A stretch of DNA of 64,000 bases from Geodermatophilus aquaeductus (GTDB lineage Bacteria; Actinomycetota; Actinomycetes; Mycobacteriales; Geodermatophilaceae), in contig NZ_FXTJ01000001.1 of assembly GCF_900182545.1 (NCBI RefSeq), forward strand, positions 248,001 through 312,000, written 5' to 3'. Positions 10,299-21,172 of this stretch are shown in pieces; position 1 is the stretch's first letter; each line of letters begins with the position of its first letter. A program made the translations under genes and the position numbers. Below the pieces are notes generated by a model. That model was not told the DNA's origin and made no database searches. It saw only the letters and a list, made by a program, of their open reading frames with translations.

Positions 10299-11845
10299 CA
10301 ACCGACGAAGATAGCCGCCTGATCGGCGAGACCGAGCACCGCCCCGGGCACGATCCCGAGCACGAGCGTGGCCGCGGCGGTCACCGCCAGGACGACCGTC
10401 GTGGGCATGCCGGGCACGCCGACGGTGGGCCCGTCGGCGGCCGGCTCGGAGAAGTACATGAGCACGATGACCCGCAGGTAGAAGAACGCCGCCACCGCGC
10501 TGGTCAGGACGGCGACCAGCACCAGCGGCCAGGCACCGTCCTCGATCGCGGCCCGGAAGACGGCGAACTTGCCGGTGAAGCCGCTGGTGAGCGGGATCCC
10601 GGCGAGCGCGAGCAGGAACAGGCTCATGACCGCCGCGGTGAGCGGCGAGCGCTGCGCGAGCCCTGCCCACTGCGACAGGTGCGTGGCCTCGCCGTCGCCG
10701 CTGCGCACGAGGGTGAGGACGGCGAAGGCGCCGAGCGTCGTCAGGCCGTACGCCACCAGGTAGAACATCACGGCCGGCAGGCCCGACCCGTCGGGGTCAC
10801 CGCCGCTGGGGTAGCCGAGGACGCCGGTGAGCAGGAACCCGGCGTGCGCCACCGACGAGTAGGCGAGCATCCGCTTGAGGTCGGTCTGGGTCAGGCCCAG
10901 GACGGCGCCGACGACCATCGAGACGATCGCCACGCCGTAGATCAACGGCCGCCAGGTCCACTCCTCGGTGCCGAAGCCGACGTAGAGCAGCCGCAGGATC
11001 GCGCCGAACGCGGCGACCTTCGTGCAGGCGGCCATGAACGCCGTCACGGGGGTGGGCGCGCCCTGGTAGACGTCGGGCGTCCAGGTGTGGAACGGCGCGA
11101 CGCTGGCCTTGAACAGCAGGCCCACGATCAGCAGCGCCAGGCCGAGGACGGCCAGGATGCCGCTGCCGTCGCCGGACACCGACTCGCGGACCTCCGACAG
11201 CCGGACGCTGCCGGTGGCGCCGTAGACCAGCGCCAGGCCGTAGAGGAAGAACGCCGAGGCGAAGGCGCCCAGCAGGAAGTACTTGACCGCCGCCTCCTGC
11301 GACAGCAGCCGGCGCCGGCGCGCCAGGCCGCAGATCAGGTACAGCGGCAGGCTGAGCACCTCGAGCGCCACGAACATGACCAGCAGGTCGTTCGCGGTGA
11401 CGAACAGCATCATGCCGCCGATGGCGAACGTCGCCAGCGGGTAGACCTCGGTCTGCACGCGCGGCACGGTGAGCAGCTCGCGGTCGCGGACGCTGCCGGC
11501 CGGCACGGCGGCGGCCACGACGAACGCCGAGCGGGCGGGGTCGAGGTTGCGCTCGGCGAACAGCAGGAGCGACAGCGCGCCGAGGGCGGCGATGGTGGCC
11601 TGCAGGAACAGCCCGGCGCCGTCGACGGCGAGCGCGCCGCCGGCGGTCACCTCGCGGGTGCCCGACAGCAGCAGCGTGGCGACCAGCCCGCCGAGGGTGC
11701 CGACCAGCGCGACGGCGACCTGCACGGGGTGCCGGCTCTCGCGCGGGCCGAACGCCTCGACGAGGACGCCGATGCAGGCGGCGCCGAAGACGAACAGCAG
11801 CGGGGCGAGCGCGGCCAGCGACAGGTCGGGGGCCTCGATCGTCAT
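10298..11845 (-). CDS. nuoN: NADH-quinone oxidoreductase subunit N
   Basis: NuoN is one of three antiporter-like subunits of complex I in the proton-pumping membrane arm. The 515-residue protein is almost wholly transmembrane. Conserved charged positions occur in YFLLGAFASAFFLYG, FKASVAPFHTWTPDVYQGAPTPVTAFMA (the proton-channel lysine region) and LTQTDLKRMLAYSSVAHAG. The ATG at 11845 shares its A with the nuoM stop (TGATG), which implies coupled translation. It is the last complex I gene, followed directly by the polyprenyl synthase gene. Confidence 0.96.
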   Translation of the reverse strand: MTIEAPDLSLAALAPLLFVFGAACIGVLVEAFGPRESRHPVQVAVALVGTLGGLVATLLLSGTREVTAGGALAVDGAGLFLQATIAALGALSLLLFAERNLDPARSAFVVAAAVPAGSVRDRELLTVPRVQTEVYPLATFAIGGMMLFVTANDLLVMFVALEVLSLPLYLICGLARRRRLLSQEAAVKYFLLGAFASAFFLYGLALVYGATGSVRLSEVRESVSGDGSGILAVLGLALLIVGLLFKASVAPFHTWTPDVYQGAPTPVTAFMAACTKVAAFGAILRLLYVGFGTEEWTWRPLIYGVAIVSMVVGAVLGLTQTDLKRMLAYSSVAHAGFLLTGVLGYPSGGDPDGSGLPAVMFYLVAYGLTTLGAFAVLTLVRSGDGEATHLSQWAGLAQRSPLTAAVMSLFLLALAGIPLTSGFTGKFAVFRAAIEDGAWPLVLVAVLTSAVAAFFYLRVIVLMYFSEPAADGPTVGVPGMPTTVVLAVTAAATLVLGIVPGAVLGLADQAAIFVG

Positions 11846-13479
11846 CAGTCGGTCCCCTCGGGGGTCGGGCTGGTCCCGGCCGGGTCGGCGCCGACGTCGC
11901 TCATGGTGGCGGCGACCGCCGGCTCGATCAGCCGGATCAGCGGCTGCGGGTAGACGCCCAGCGCGATCACCAGCGCCACCAACGGGGCGACGACGGCCAT
12001 CTCGCGGCGGGACAGGTCGCGCAGCCGCGACGTCGTCCGGGCGGGGGCCGGGGCAGGCGCGGTGAGCGTCGCGGTGGCGCCGTGCGCGCCGCCCGACGTC
12101 GGGACGGCGTCCCCGGCCGGCTCGTCGGCGGCCGGGAACAGCACGCCGCGCTGCGGGCCGTGCATCGTGCGTTGGTAGAGGATCAGCACGTAGAGCGCGG
12201 CCAGGATGATCCCGACGGTGGCCAGGACCGTGAACACCGGCCGGGTCGGGAACGAGCCGACCAGCACGAGGAACTCGCTGACGAAGCTGTTGGTCCCCGG
12301 CAGCGCGAGGGAGGCGAGCCCCGCGATCAGGAAGACGCCGGCCAGCTTCGGCGCGGCGGACGCGACGCCGCCGTAGTCGCCGACCAGCCGCGACCCGCCG
12401 CGGGCGATGAGCATCCCGACGACGAGGAACAGCAGGCCGGTGGCGATGCCGTGGTTGACCATGTACAGCACCGCGCCGGTGGCGGCCTCGGTGGTGAAGG
12501 CGAAGACGCCGAGCGCGATGAAGCCGAAGTGCGCGATCGAGGTGTAGCTGACCAGCCGCTTCATGTCGGTCTGCCCCATCGCCAGCAGCGCGGCGTAGAG
12601 GATCCCGGCCACGGCGAGCACGAGCACCAGCGGCGCGAACTCGCGGGAGGCGTCGGGGAAGAGCGGCAGGCAGTAGCGCAGGAAGCCGAAGGTGCCGACC
12701 TTGTCGAGGACGCCGACGAGCAGCACCGCCCCGCCGATGGGGGCCTCGGCACCGGCGTCGGGCAGCCAGGTGTGCAGCGGCACCAGCGGCGCCTTGATCG
12801 CGAAGGCGACGAAGAAGCCGAGGAACAGCAGCCGCTGCGCGGCCGGGTCGATCTCCAGCTGGCGCAGCGACTCGAAGGCGAACGTCCCGTCGCCGGCGGC
12901 CTCGCTCACCACGTAGAGGCCGATGACGGCGGCCAGCATGACCAGCCCGCCGACCAGGCTGTAGAGGAAGAACTTCACCGCGGCGTACTGCCGGCGCGGG
13001 CCGCCGAAGCTGCCCACGATGAAGTACATCGGGACGAGCATCGCCTCGAAGAAGACGTAGAAGAGGAACACGTCGGTGGCCGCGAAGACGCCGACCATGC
13101 AGGCCTCGAGCAGCAGGAGCCAGGCGAAGAAGGTGCGCATCGACCGGCGGGCGGGGGCCTTGTCGTCCCACGAGGCGAGCACGACCACCGGCACCAGCAC
13201 GCCGATCAGCAGCAGCATGACCAGGGCGATGCCGTCGACGCCGAGGGCGAAGTCGACGCCGAAGCTCTCGATCCACGGCACCGACGTCGTCAGCTGGAAC
13301 CGGTCGCCGTCGGGGTCGAAGGCGACCGTGGCGAGCACCGCCAGGAGCAGCACCACGAGGCTCACCCCGAGGGCGAGCTGCCGGGCCAGCGCGGTGCGCT
13401 CGCGGGGCAGGGCGGCGACGACGGCCGCGCCCACCGCGGGCACCACCAGCATCGCGACCAGGAGCAGGGAGTCGCTCAC
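11845..13479 (-). CDS. nuoM: NADH-quinone oxidoreductase subunit M
   Basis: The 544-residue antiporter-like subunit of the complex I membrane arm shows the motifs FYVFFEAMLVPMYFIVG, FAIKAPLVPLHTWLPDAGAEAP (channel lysine and histidine) and MGQTDMKRLVSYTSIAHFG. The C-terminal region carries a soluble insert rich in Ala, Thr and Pro (around ATLTAPAPAPARTT) before the last membrane segment. It starts with GTG 13479 and has GAGGAG about a dozen bases upstream. A 64-base gap to nuoL is one of the longer ones in the operon. Confidence 0.96.
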   Translation of the reverse strand: MSDSLLLVAMLVVPAVGAAVVAALPRERTALARQLALGVSLVVLLLAVLATVAFDPDGDRFQLTTSVPWIESFGVDFALGVDGIALVMLLLIGVLVPVVVLASWDDKAPARRSMRTFFAWLLLLEACMVGVFAATDVFLFYVFFEAMLVPMYFIVGSFGGPRRQYAAVKFFLYSLVGGLVMLAAVIGLYVVSEAAGDGTFAFESLRQLEIDPAAQRLLFLGFFVAFAIKAPLVPLHTWLPDAGAEAPIGGAVLLVGVLDKVGTFGFLRYCLPLFPDASREFAPLVLVLAVAGILYAALLAMGQTDMKRLVSYTSIAHFGFIALGVFAFTTEAATGAVLYMVNHGIATGLLFLVVGMLIARGGSRLVGDYGGVASAAPKLAGVFLIAGLASLALPGTNSFVSEFLVLVGSFPTRPVFTVLATVGIILAALYVLILYQRTMHGPQRGVLFPAADEPAGDAVPTSGGAHGATATLTAPAPAPARTTSRLRDLSRREMAVVAPLVALVIALGVYPQPLIRLIEPAVAATMSDVGADPAGTSPTPEGTD

Positions 13480-13543
13480 GCCACGCTCCTCATCGACACG
13501 GCCCTCACGTCGTCCGTCGTCCTCTCCAGGGGGGTCGGGCCGC

Positions 13544-15448
13544 TCATCCCGCGGTCACCGCCAGCAGTGCTCCCGCCACGATGACCGCGCCGCCGAGCAT
13601 GCCGAGCGCGTAGGACCGGACGAAGCCGGTCTGCGCCCGGCCCAGCCGCGACGACGAGCCGCCGAGCGTGGCGGCCAGGCCGTTGACCGCGCCGTCGACC
13701 CCGCGGTTGTCCACCCAGACCAGCGCCCGGGTGAGCCACTGCCCGGGCCGCATGAACAGCGACTCGTTGACCGCGTCGGCGTACAGCGACCTCCGCGCCG
13801 CGCGGACCACCGGCGAGACGCGGGCCGGGGCGACCTCGGGCACCTCACGGCGGCCGACGAACAGCCACGCCGCCAGCACGCCCACGGCCATCACCACGGT
13901 GACGACCACGCCCACGACGGCCGGCGCCACCACGTGCTCGGCCTCCTCGGGGACGCCGAACACCGGCTCGAGCCACTCGCCCAGCGGCGCGACGACGACG
14001 AGCAGGAAGCCGGCGGCGACCGACCCGATCGCGAGCAGCACCATCGGCACCGTCATCACCGGCGGCGACTCGTGCGGGTGCACGCCGGGCGTCCACCGCT
14101 GCCGGCCGAAGAAGGTCATGATCATCAGCCGGGTCATGTAGAAGGCGGTGAGCCCCGCGCCGACGACGGCGACCGCGCCGAGCAGCCAGCCCGACCAGCC
14201 GCCGCGGTCCAGCGCGGCCTCGATGATCGCGTCCTTGGTCCAGTAGCCGGACAGGAACGGGAAGCCGATCAGCGCGAGGTAGCCCAGGCCGAAGGTGACG
14301 AAGGTGACCGGCAGCTTCCTGGCCAGCCCGCCGAAGCGGCGCATGTCCACCTGGTCGTCCATCGCGTGCATGACCGACCCGGCGCCGAGGAAGAGCCCGG
14401 CCTTGAAGAAGCCGTGGGTGAGCAGGTGCGCGATCGCGGCGGCGTAGCCGACCGGACCCAGGCCCACGGCCAGGAACATGTAGCCGATCTGGCTGACCGT
14501 GGAGTACGCCAGCACCTTCTTGATGTCGTCGTACGCGCAGCCCACGATCGCGCCGTAGAGCAGCGTCACCGCGCCGACGGCGAGGACGACCGTGCGTGCG
14601 GTGGGCGTGAGGTCGTAGATCGGCGCCGAGCGGGCGATGAGGTAGACGCCGGCGGTGACCATCGTGGCGGCGTGGATGAGCGCCGAGACCGGCGTCGGGC
14701 CCTCCATCGCGTCGGGCAGCCACGCCTGCAGCGGGAACTGGCCGGACTTGCCGCACGCGCCGAGGAGGAGCAGCAGGCCCAGCGCCGTGAGCGTGCCGCC
14801 AGCCAGGGCGCCGACCCCGCCGAAGACGCCCTCGTAGGAGACCGTCCCGAGCTGGGCGAACATCACGAAGATGGCCAGCGCCAGGCCGACGTCGCCGACG
14901 CGGTTCATGACGAACGCCTTCTTCGCGGCGGTGGCCGCGGCCGGGCGCTCGTGCCAGAACGCGATGAGCAGGTAGGACGCGAGGCCCACGCCCTCCCAGC
15001 CGACGTAGAGGGCCACGTAGTTGTCGCCGAGGACGAGCAGCAGCATCGCCGCGACGAAGAGGTTCAGGTAGGCGAAGAACCGGCGGCGGCGCGGGTCGTG
15101 CGCCATGTAGCCGATCGAGTAGACGTGGATGAGCGCGCCCACGCCGGTGATCAGCAGCATGAAGGTGGCCGACAGCGGGTCGACCAGCAGGCCGGCCTGC
15201 ACGTCGAGCTGCCCGGCCGAGATGAAGGTGAACAGGTCGACGTCGACCGCGCGTTCCTCCAGGCCGGCCAGCTGTACGGTGCACGCCAGCGCGACGGCGA
15301 ACGCGACGACGATGGTCGCCGTCCCCAGCAGGTGCCCCCAGCGGTCGGTGCGCCGTCCGCCCAGCAGGAGGACCGCGGCACCGGCCAGCGGTAGTGCGAT
15401 GACCAGCCACGAGGCCGACAGCAGGCCCTCGGCGGCGACGGTGTCCAC
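13544..15448 (-). CDS. nuoL: NADH-quinone oxidoreductase subunit L
   Basis: NuoL, 634 residues, is the distal antiporter-like subunit and carries the long lateral helix that runs along the membrane arm. Family stretches include [53 protein letters not shown] and [22 protein letters not shown]. The C-terminal third has [13 protein letters not shown] and the lateral-helix region. The start is GTG 15448, which aligns with actinobacterial homologues ([17 protein letters not shown] near the N-terminus), with GGGAGCCGGGG upstream. It follows nuoK by 17 bases. Confidence 0.96.
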   Translation of the reverse strand: MDTVAAEGLLSASWLVIALPLAGAAVLLLGGRRTDRWGHLLGTATIVVAFAVALACTVQLAGLEERAVDVDLFTFISAGQLDVQAGLLVDPLSATFMLLITGVGALIHVYSIGYMAHDPRRRRFFAYLNLFVAAMLLLVLGDNYVALYVGWEGVGLASYLLIAFWHERPAAATAAKKAFVMNRVGDVGLALAIFVMFAQLGTVSYEGVFGGVGALAGGTLTALGLLLLLGACGKSGQFPLQAWLPDAMEGPTPVSALIHAATMVTAGVYLIARSAPIYDLTPTARTVVLAVGAVTLLYGAIVGCAYDDIKKVLAYSTVSQIGYMFLAVGLGPVGYAAAIAHLLTHGFFKAGLFLGAGSVMHAMDDQVDMRRFGGLARKLPVTFVTFGLGYLALIGFPFLSGYWTKDAIIEAALDRGGWSGWLLGAVAVVGAGLTAFYMTRLMIMTFFGRQRWTPGVHPHESPPVMTVPMVLLAIGSVAAGFLLVVVAPLGEWLEPVFGVPEEAEHVVAPAVVGVVVTVVMAVGVLAAWLFVGRREVPEVAPARVSPVVRAARRSLYADAVNESLFMRPGQWLTRALVWVDNRGVDGAVNGLAATLGGSSSRLGRAQTGFVRSYALGMLGGAVIVAGALLAVTAG

Positions 15449-15465
15449 GTGTACCCCGGCTCCCG

Positions 15466-15765
15466 TCAGTACTTGAGCAGGTTGGCGTCGTCGACCGACG
15501 CCGACCGGCGGGTCCGGTAGATCGACATGATGATGGCGAGGCCGACGACGACCTCCGCGGCGGCGACGACCATGACGAAGAAGGCCATGATCTGGCCGTC
15601 GACGGTGCCGGTGGACCGGGCGAAGGTGACCAGCGTCAGGTTGACCGAGTTGAGCATCAGCTCGACGCACATGAACACGACGATCGCGTTGCGCCGCACG
15701 AGCACGCCGACGGCGCCGATGGTGAACAGGATCGCGGCCAGCACCAGGTAGTGCGTGAGGCTCAT
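15466..15765 (-). CDS. nuoK: NADH-quinone oxidoreductase subunit K
   Basis: A 99-residue protein with three transmembrane helices, the normal size for NuoK. The conserved glutamates of the proton path sit in [20 protein letters not shown] and in [15 protein letters not shown]. The ATG at 15765 overlaps the nuoJ stop (ATGA). Confidence 0.97.
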   Translation of the reverse strand: MSLTHYLVLAAILFTIGAVGVLVRRNAIVVFMCVELMLNSVNLTLVTFARSTGTVDGQIMAFFVMVVAAAEVVVGLAIIMSIYRTRRSASVDDANLLKY

Positions 15766-16559
15766 GCCCGGTCCTCCGGGGTGGTCGTGCCCAGGGCGGC
15801 GTCGGGGCTGCCGAGCTGGCCCCGGTCGGTGGGACGCGGCATCTGGTCGGGCTCCCGCGCCTCGATGCCGGTGGCCAGGCTGTCCTCGGCGGTGCGCCCG
15901 TCGGGGAGCAGTGCGCCGGTGGCCACGGAGTTGGCGCGGGCGAACACACCGGGGCCGGGCAGCGTCTGCGGCCGGTCGGTGAGGAAGCGGGCCCGCGAGA
16001 GCTCCTTCTGCGTCTGCCGGCTGCCGGGCTCGCGCTCGATGTGGGCGAGGACCATCGCGCCCACCGCGGCGGTGATCAGCAGCGCGCTGGTGACCTCGAA
16101 AGCCAGCAGGTAGCGGGTGAACAGCACCTCGGCGATCGTGTCGATGTTGCCGGTCCCGCCCTGCGCGTCGGACAGGCCCACGACCGCGGTGCCCTCCGTG
16201 GCGCGCGCGATCCCGGCGCCGACCAGCCCGGCGAACCCGACGCCGAGGACCGTGGCCGCCACCCGCTGGCCGCGCAGCGTCTCGACCACCGAGTCGGAGG
16301 AGTCGCGGCCGACCAGCATGAGCACGAACAGGAACAGGATCATGATCGCGCCGGTGTAGACGATGATCTGCACCGCGCCGAGGAAGGGCGCGGACTGGAT
16401 CACGTAGAAGACGCCCAGGGCGAGCATCGTGTTGACCAGCCACAGCGCCGAGTGGACGGCGTTGCGGCTGAACACCATCCCCAGCGCCCCGGCCAGCGCG
16501 ACGGGGCCGAGGATCCAGAACGCGACGGCCTCGCCGGTGCCGATGGCGACGTCGGTCAT
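15762..16559 (-). CDS. nuoJ: NADH-quinone oxidoreductase subunit J
   Basis: NuoJ, 265 residues, is a five-helix subunit at the base of the complex I membrane arm. The signature region [37 protein letters not shown] contains the tyrosine and pi-bulge helix linked to conformational coupling. After the last helix it has a hydrophilic C-terminal tail of about 80 residues (from [14 protein letters not shown] onward), longer than in enterobacteria and in line with actinobacterial members. It overlaps nuoI and nuoK by four bases each. Confidence 0.95.
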   Translation of the reverse strand: MTDVAIGTGEAVAFWILGPVALAGALGMVFSRNAVHSALWLVNTMLALGVFYVIQSAPFLGAVQIIVYTGAIMILFLFVLMLVGRDSSDSVVETLRGQRVAATVLGVGFAGLVGAGIARATEGTAVVGLSDAQGGTGNIDTIAEVLFTRYLLAFEVTSALLITAAVGAMVLAHIEREPGSRQTQKELSRARFLTDRPQTLPGPGVFARANSVATGALLPDGRTAEDSLATGIEAREPDQMPRPTDRGQLGSPDAALGTTTPEDRA

Positions 16560-17191
16560 GCCCGCTCCACCGTGACCGGCTCGGCCGCCGACCCCTGCTG
16601 CGGGTCGCGCAGGTAGTAGGCCTGGTCGTCACCGAGCCGCATGGCGTGCGGCGGCGCCTCCATGCCGGGCAGCAGCGGGGCCATGAGCTGTTCCTTGGTG
16701 TAGATCAGGTCCTGCCGGTTGTCGTCGGCCAGCTCGAAGTCGTTGCTCATCGTCAGCGAGCGGGTCGGGCAGGCCTCGATGCACAGCCCGCAGAAGATGC
16801 AGCGCAGGTAGTTGATCTGGTAGATGCGGCCGTACCGCTCACCGGGGCTGTAGCGGGCGTCCTCGGTGTTGTCGCCGCCCTCGACGTAGATGGCGTCGGC
16901 CGGGCACGCCCAGGCGCACAGCTCACAGCCGATGCACTTCTCCAGCCCGTCGGGGTGCCGGTTGAGCACGTGCCGCCCGTGGTAGCGCGGCTTGGTGACC
17001 TTGGGCGTCTCCGGGTACTGCTCGGTGGTCACCTTCTTGAACATCTGGCCGAAGGTGACGCCGAAGCCCTGACCGGGCGCCGGCAGCAGGCTGCGCCGGG
17101 GCGCGGGTGCGCCGCCGTCGCGGCCGGCCCGCTCGACCTCCCCGCCGTTCCGGCGGGCGGGGGTGGCTCCCGAGGGGGTCCGCTCAGACAT
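16556..17191 (-). CDS. nuoI: NADH-quinone oxidoreductase subunit I
   Basis: NuoI carries clusters N6a and N6b in the peripheral arm. Two complete CxxCxxCxxxCP motifs are visible: [16 protein letters not shown] and [16 protein letters not shown]. The 211-residue protein has an N-terminal hydrophilic extension of about 45 residues rich in Arg, Gly and Pro before the conserved [21 protein letters not shown] 17191 has a good ribosome-binding site (GGAGGA) and lies inside the 3' end of nuoH. Confidence 0.97.
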   Translation of the reverse strand: MSERTPSGATPARRNGGEVERAGRDGGAPAPRRSLLPAPGQGFGVTFGQMFKKVTTEQYPETPKVTKPRYHGRHVLNRHPDGLEKCIGCELCAWACPADAIYVEGGDNTEDARYSPGERYGRIYQINYLRCIFCGLCIEACPTRSLTMSNDFELADDNRQDLIYTKEQLMAPLLPGMEAPPHAMRLGDDQAYYLRDPQQGSAAEPVTVERA

Positions 17192-18677
17192 CGCCGTCCT
17201 CCTGTGCGCTGGTCGCGGTGCCGCCCCGGCGCCCGCTGCTGACGACGCCGCCCTCGGGACGCCCCGCGCCCACGGGCTCGGCGCGGCGCAGCCGTGGGGA
17301 CGGCGGCACGGTGAGGTCCATGGGCGGCACCGGGAAGCCGCCCTCGGCGCGCGACGGGCCGGTGCGCTGCGCCGGGCGGCGCCGCGGCCCGGCCGGCGGC
17401 AGGACCTCGGCCTCGGGCTCGGGGTCGGTGGCGTGGACACCGCCGGCCGCCGCCTCCTCCGCCATGAGCCGGGTGTCGCGGTTGGCGGCGCGGCTGGCCA
17501 GGGAGAGCCCGAGCAGCACCAGCAGCGCGATCGGGACGCCCACGAACACCGCCACCTCACCGGTGGACAGGCCGGCCTCCCGGGAGACGGTGCGCATCGT
17601 GGCGACGGCGAGGATCCACACCAGCGCCGTCGGGACCAGGACCTTCCAGCCGAAGCGCATGAACTGGTCGTAGCGCAGCCGGGGCAGCGTGCCGCGCAGC
17701 CAGATGAAGACGAACAGCGCGACGCAGACCTTGAGGAAGAACCACAGCAGCGGCAGCCAGCCGGTGTTGGCGCCGTCCCAGATCGAGATCGGCCACGGTG
17801 CCCGCCAGCCCCCGAGGAACAGCGTCGCGGCCAGCGCCGAGACGGTGACCATGTTGATGTACTCGGCCAGGAAGAACAGCGCGAACTTCAGCGACGAGTA
17901 CTCGGTGTGGAAGCCGCCCACCAGCTCGCTCTCGGCCTCGGGGAGGTCGAAGGGCGCGCGGTTGGTCTCGCCGACGACGGCGATCGCGTAGATGACGAAG
18001 CTGACCGGCAGCAGGACCGCGAACCAGCTCGGCCCGGTGAACTCCAGGCCGAAGAACGACAGCTGGTTGCCGTCGGCCTGCGCGGCGACGATCTCCGAGG
18101 TCGACATCGTGCCGGCGTAGAGGAACACCGCGACGATCGACAGGCCCATCGCGATCTCGTAGCTGACCATCTGCGCGGCGCTGCGCAGGCCGCCGAGCAG
18201 GGGGTAGGTCGAGCCCGAGGCCCAGCCGGCCAGCACGATGCCGTAGACGCCCATCGCCGAGCAGGCCAGGACGATGAGCACCCCGATGGGGGCGTCGGTG
18301 AGCTGCAGCGGGGTGCGCTCGCCGAAGATGCTCACCGTCGGGCCGAGCGGGATGACCGAGAAGGCCAGGAACGCCGGGACGGCGGCGATCACCGGTGCCA
18401 GGAAGTAGACCGGCTTGTCCGCGAGCGCCGGCATGATGTCTTCCTTGAACGCCAGCTTCAGCCCGTCGGCGAGGCTCTGCAGCGACCCGCGCGGGCCGAC
18501 CCGGTTGGGGCCGGAGCGCTGCTGCATCCGGGCGACGACCTTGCGCTCGAAGACGATCGCGAACAGCGTCATCGCGACCAGCACCGCGAAGACGCCGACG
18601 ACCTTGATGAGGACGATCCACCAGACGTCGGTGCCGAAGTCCTCGAGGGTCGGCTGGTCGGTCGCGGCGAGGATCAC
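17184..18677 (-). CDS. nuoH: NADH-quinone oxidoreductase subunit H with C-terminal extension
   Basis: NuoH forms much of the quinone chamber at the arm junction. Conserved segments include [73 protein letters not shown] and [22 protein letters not shown]. The protein has 497 residues, about 90 more than usual. The extra part is a C-terminal tail rich in Pro, Arg, Gly and acidic residues after the last helix, with no membrane segment. GTG 18677 overlaps the nuoG stop (GTGA). Confidence 0.96.
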   Translation of the reverse strand: MILAATDQPTLEDFGTDVWWIVLIKVVGVFAVLVAMTLFAIVFERKVVARMQQRSGPNRVGPRGSLQSLADGLKLAFKEDIMPALADKPVYFLAPVIAAVPAFLAFSVIPLGPTVSIFGERTPLQLTDAPIGVLIVLACSAMGVYGIVLAGWASGSTYPLLGGLRSAAQMVSYEIAMGLSIVAVFLYAGTMSTSEIVAAQADGNQLSFFGLEFTGPSWFAVLLPVSFVIYAIAVVGETNRAPFDLPEAESELVGGFHTEYSSLKFALFFLAEYINMVTVSALAATLFLGGWRAPWPISIWDGANTGWLPLLWFFLKVCVALFVFIWLRGTLPRLRYDQFMRFGWKVLVPTALVWILAVATMRTVSREAGLSTGEVAVFVGVPIALLVLLGLSLASRAANRDTRLMAEEAAAGGVHATDPEPEAEVLPPAGPRRRPAQRTGPSRAEGGFPVPPMDLTVPPSPRLRRAEPVGAGRPEGGVVSSGRRGGTATSAQEDGDV

Positions 18678-21172
18678 GACCGCGCTCCGGAGGCCGTGGC
18701 ACCGGTGCGGACGCCGCTGAGCCGGACGAGCCCGCCGGGCGCCGTCCCGAGGTCGGTCCGCACCTCGCTGCCGGGTGAGCGCATCGGCAGCCACACCACG
18801 CCGTCGGGCATCTCGGTGACGGCCACCGGCAGGGTCACCGACCCGGCGGCGCCGGTGACGGTGAGCAGCTCGCCGTCGGCCACGCCCAGGCGGGCGGCGG
18901 CCTCGACGCCCAGCCGGGCCACCGGCGGGCGGGCGGTGCCGGCCAGCTCGGGCTCGTCGCGCTGCAGCGTGCCGACGTCGAGCAGCTGACGCCAGGAGGC
19001 CAGCAGCGCCTCCCCCTCCCCGGGCTCCGGCGCCACGGCCGGCGCGACGACCAGGCCGGCACCGTCGGCGCGGGTGCCGGTGTCGCCCAGCGCGGCGAGC
19101 TCGGCGCGGGCCGACTCGGGCGTGGGCAGCCGCAGGTCGGCGTCGAGGGCGTCGGCCAGGCCGTGCAGGACCCGGCCGTCGGTCAGCCGGCCGGTGCCGT
19201 GCAGCGTGGCGTCGAAGGAGCGCACCCGGCCCTCCCAGTCGAGGTAGCTGCCGGCCTTCTCCGGGGCCGCGGCCACGGGCAGGACGACGTCGGCGCGCTC
19301 GGTGACGGCGGTGGGCCGCTGCTCGAGGCTCACGACGAACGACGCGGCGGCCAGGGCCTCCTCGGCGAGCGCCGGGTCGGGCAGGTCGGCGGGGTCGACG
19401 CCGCCGACGACGAGGCCGGCCAGCCGCCCGTCGCGGACCGCGGTGAGGATGCCGGTGGTGTCGCGCCCGGGCGCCGAGGGCAGGTCGACGGGGTCCACGC
19501 CCCACAGCGCGGCCACCTCGGCGCGGGCGACGGGGTCCTCGACCGGCCGCCCGCCGGGGAGCAGCGCCGGCAGCGCGCCGGCCTCGACAGCGCCGCGCTC
19601 ACCGGCCCGCCGCGGCACCCAGGCCAGCCGGGCGCCGGTGGCGCGGGCGAGGGCGGCCAGCGCGCTGAACGCGCCGGGCACCTCGGCCAGCCGCTCGCCG
19701 GCGACGACGACCGCGCCCGGCTGGCGCAGCGCCTCGACGGCGGGACCACCCCAGCTGCCCTCGGCCAGCGCGGCCAGGGCGCGGGCCTCCTCACCGGGCC
19801 GGGTGACCAGCACGGTGGCCTGCAGCTTCTGCGCGGCGCGGGTGGCGAACGGCGCGAGGTCGTAGACGGCCAGCGAGCCCTTGCGCACCGCGCGGCGCAG
19901 GCGGAGGAAGACGATCGGCGACTCCTCCTCCGGCTCGAACCCGGCCAGCAGCACGGCCGGGGCGGCGGTGAGGTCGTCGTAGGTGACCGCGCCGCGCCCC
20001 GGGCCGGTGCCGGCGACGTGCGCGGCGAGGAACTCCTGCTCCTCGGCCGAGTGCGCGCGGGCGCGGGCGTCGACGTCGTGGGTGCCGAGCGCGACGCGGG
20101 CGAACTTGGCGTAGGCGTAGGCGTCCTCGACGGTGAGCCGGCCGCCGGGCAGCACGCCGACCCCGCCGGCGGCCCGCGCGGCGCGCAGGCCCTCGGCGGC
20201 CGCGTCCCAGGCCTCCGGCCACGAGGCGGGCTGGAGCACGCCGTCGCGCCGCACGAGCGGGGTGTCGAGCCGGTCGTTGGTGGCGGCGTAGCGGAACGCG
20301 TAGCGGCCCTTGTCGCAGGTCCACTCCTCGTTGACCTCCGGGTCCTCCCCGGCCAGTCGGCGCATGACCTTGCCGCGCCGGTAGTCGGTGCGCATGGAGC
20401 AGCCCGAGGAGCAGTGCTCGCAGACCGAGGGCTCGCTGCGCAGGTCGAAGGGCCGCGACCGGAACCGGTACTGCGCGCTGGTCAGCGCGCCGACCGGGCA
20501 GATCTGCGTGGTGTTGCCGGAGAAGTAGGAGGAGAAGGGCTCGTCCTCGTAGACGGCGACCTGCTCCAGCGCGCCCCGCTCGAACAGCTCGATGAACGGG
20601 TCGCCGGCGACCTGCTGGGAGAAGCGGGTGCAGCGGGCGCACAGCACGCAGCGCTCGCGGTCGAGCAGGATCTCGGTGCTGATCGGCAGCGGCTTGGGAT
20701 AGGTCCGCTTGACGTCGACGAAGCGGGTCTCCGACCGGCCGTTGCTCAGCGCCTGGTTCTGCAGCGGGCACTCGCCGCCCTTGTCGCAGACCGGGCAGTC
20801 CAGCGGGTGGTTGATCAGCAGCAGCTCCATCGTGCCCTGCTGCGCCTTGTCGGCGACCGCGCTGGTGAGCTGCGTCTTCACCGCCATCCCGTCGGTGACC
20901 GGCATGGTGCAGGAGGCCACCGGCTTGCGCTGGCCCTCCACCTCGACCAGGCACTGACGGCACGCGCCGACCGGGTCCAGCAGCGGGTGGTCGCAGAACC
21001 GCGGGATCTGGATGCCGACCATCTCGGCGGCCCGGATGATCAGCGTCCCCTTGGGCACCGCGACGTCGAACCCGTCGATGGTGCAGTGGACGGCGTCGGG
21101 CGGGGTGTGCGGCCCCGGGGCGCCCGGCGGCAGCGCCGGCGCGGGCTCGGGGGCGGTGGGCGTCAACGTCAC
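18674..21172 (-). CDS. nuoG: NADH-quinone oxidoreductase subunit G
   Basis: The 832-residue peripheral-arm subunit begins with a [2Fe-2S] ferredoxin domain (C-x10-C-x2-C around [15 protein letters not shown]). Then follow the His/Cys cluster motif ([14 protein letters not shown]), a pair of 4Fe motifs (CVLCARC and [10 protein letters not shown]) and the N7-type cluster motif (CEHCSSGC, then C in WTCDKGRY). The rest is a molybdopterin-oxidoreductase fold that binds no Mo in complex I and is degenerate here. It starts with GTG 21172, overlapping the nuoF stop. Confidence 0.96.
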   Translation of the reverse strand: MTLTPTAPEPAPALPPGAPGPHTPPDAVHCTIDGFDVAVPKGTLIIRAAEMVGIQIPRFCDHPLLDPVGACRQCLVEVEGQRKPVASCTMPVTDGMAVKTQLTSAVADKAQQGTMELLLINHPLDCPVCDKGGECPLQNQALSNGRSETRFVDVKRTYPKPLPISTEILLDRERCVLCARCTRFSQQVAGDPFIELFERGALEQVAVYEDEPFSSYFSGNTTQICPVGALTSAQYRFRSRPFDLRSEPSVCEHCSSGCSMRTDYRRGKVMRRLAGEDPEVNEEWTCDKGRYAFRYAATNDRLDTPLVRRDGVLQPASWPEAWDAAAEGLRAARAAGGVGVLPGGRLTVEDAYAYAKFARVALGTHDVDARARAHSAEEQEFLAAHVAGTGPGRGAVTYDDLTAAPAVLLAGFEPEEESPIVFLRLRRAVRKGSLAVYDLAPFATRAAQKLQATVLVTRPGEEARALAALAEGSWGGPAVEALRQPGAVVVAGERLAEVPGAFSALAALARATGARLAWVPRRAGERGAVEAGALPALLPGGRPVEDPVARAEVAALWGVDPVDLPSAPGRDTTGILTAVRDGRLAGLVVGGVDPADLPDPALAEEALAAASFVVSLEQRPTAVTERADVVLPVAAAPEKAGSYLDWEGRVRSFDATLHGTGRLTDGRVLHGLADALDADLRLPTPESARAELAALGDTGTRADGAGLVVAPAVAPEPGEGEALLASWRQLLDVGTLQRDEPELAGTARPPVARLGVEAAARLGVADGELLTVTGAAGSVTLPVAVTEMPDGVVWLPMRSPGSEVRTDLGTAPGGLVRLSGVRTGATASGARS

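Noticed and set aside
12082-13584. 500-residue plus-strand open frame opposite nuoM
   Set aside because: Shadow of nuoM: strings of Glu, Gln, Gly and Arg with no family match, common opposite GC-rich membrane protein genes.
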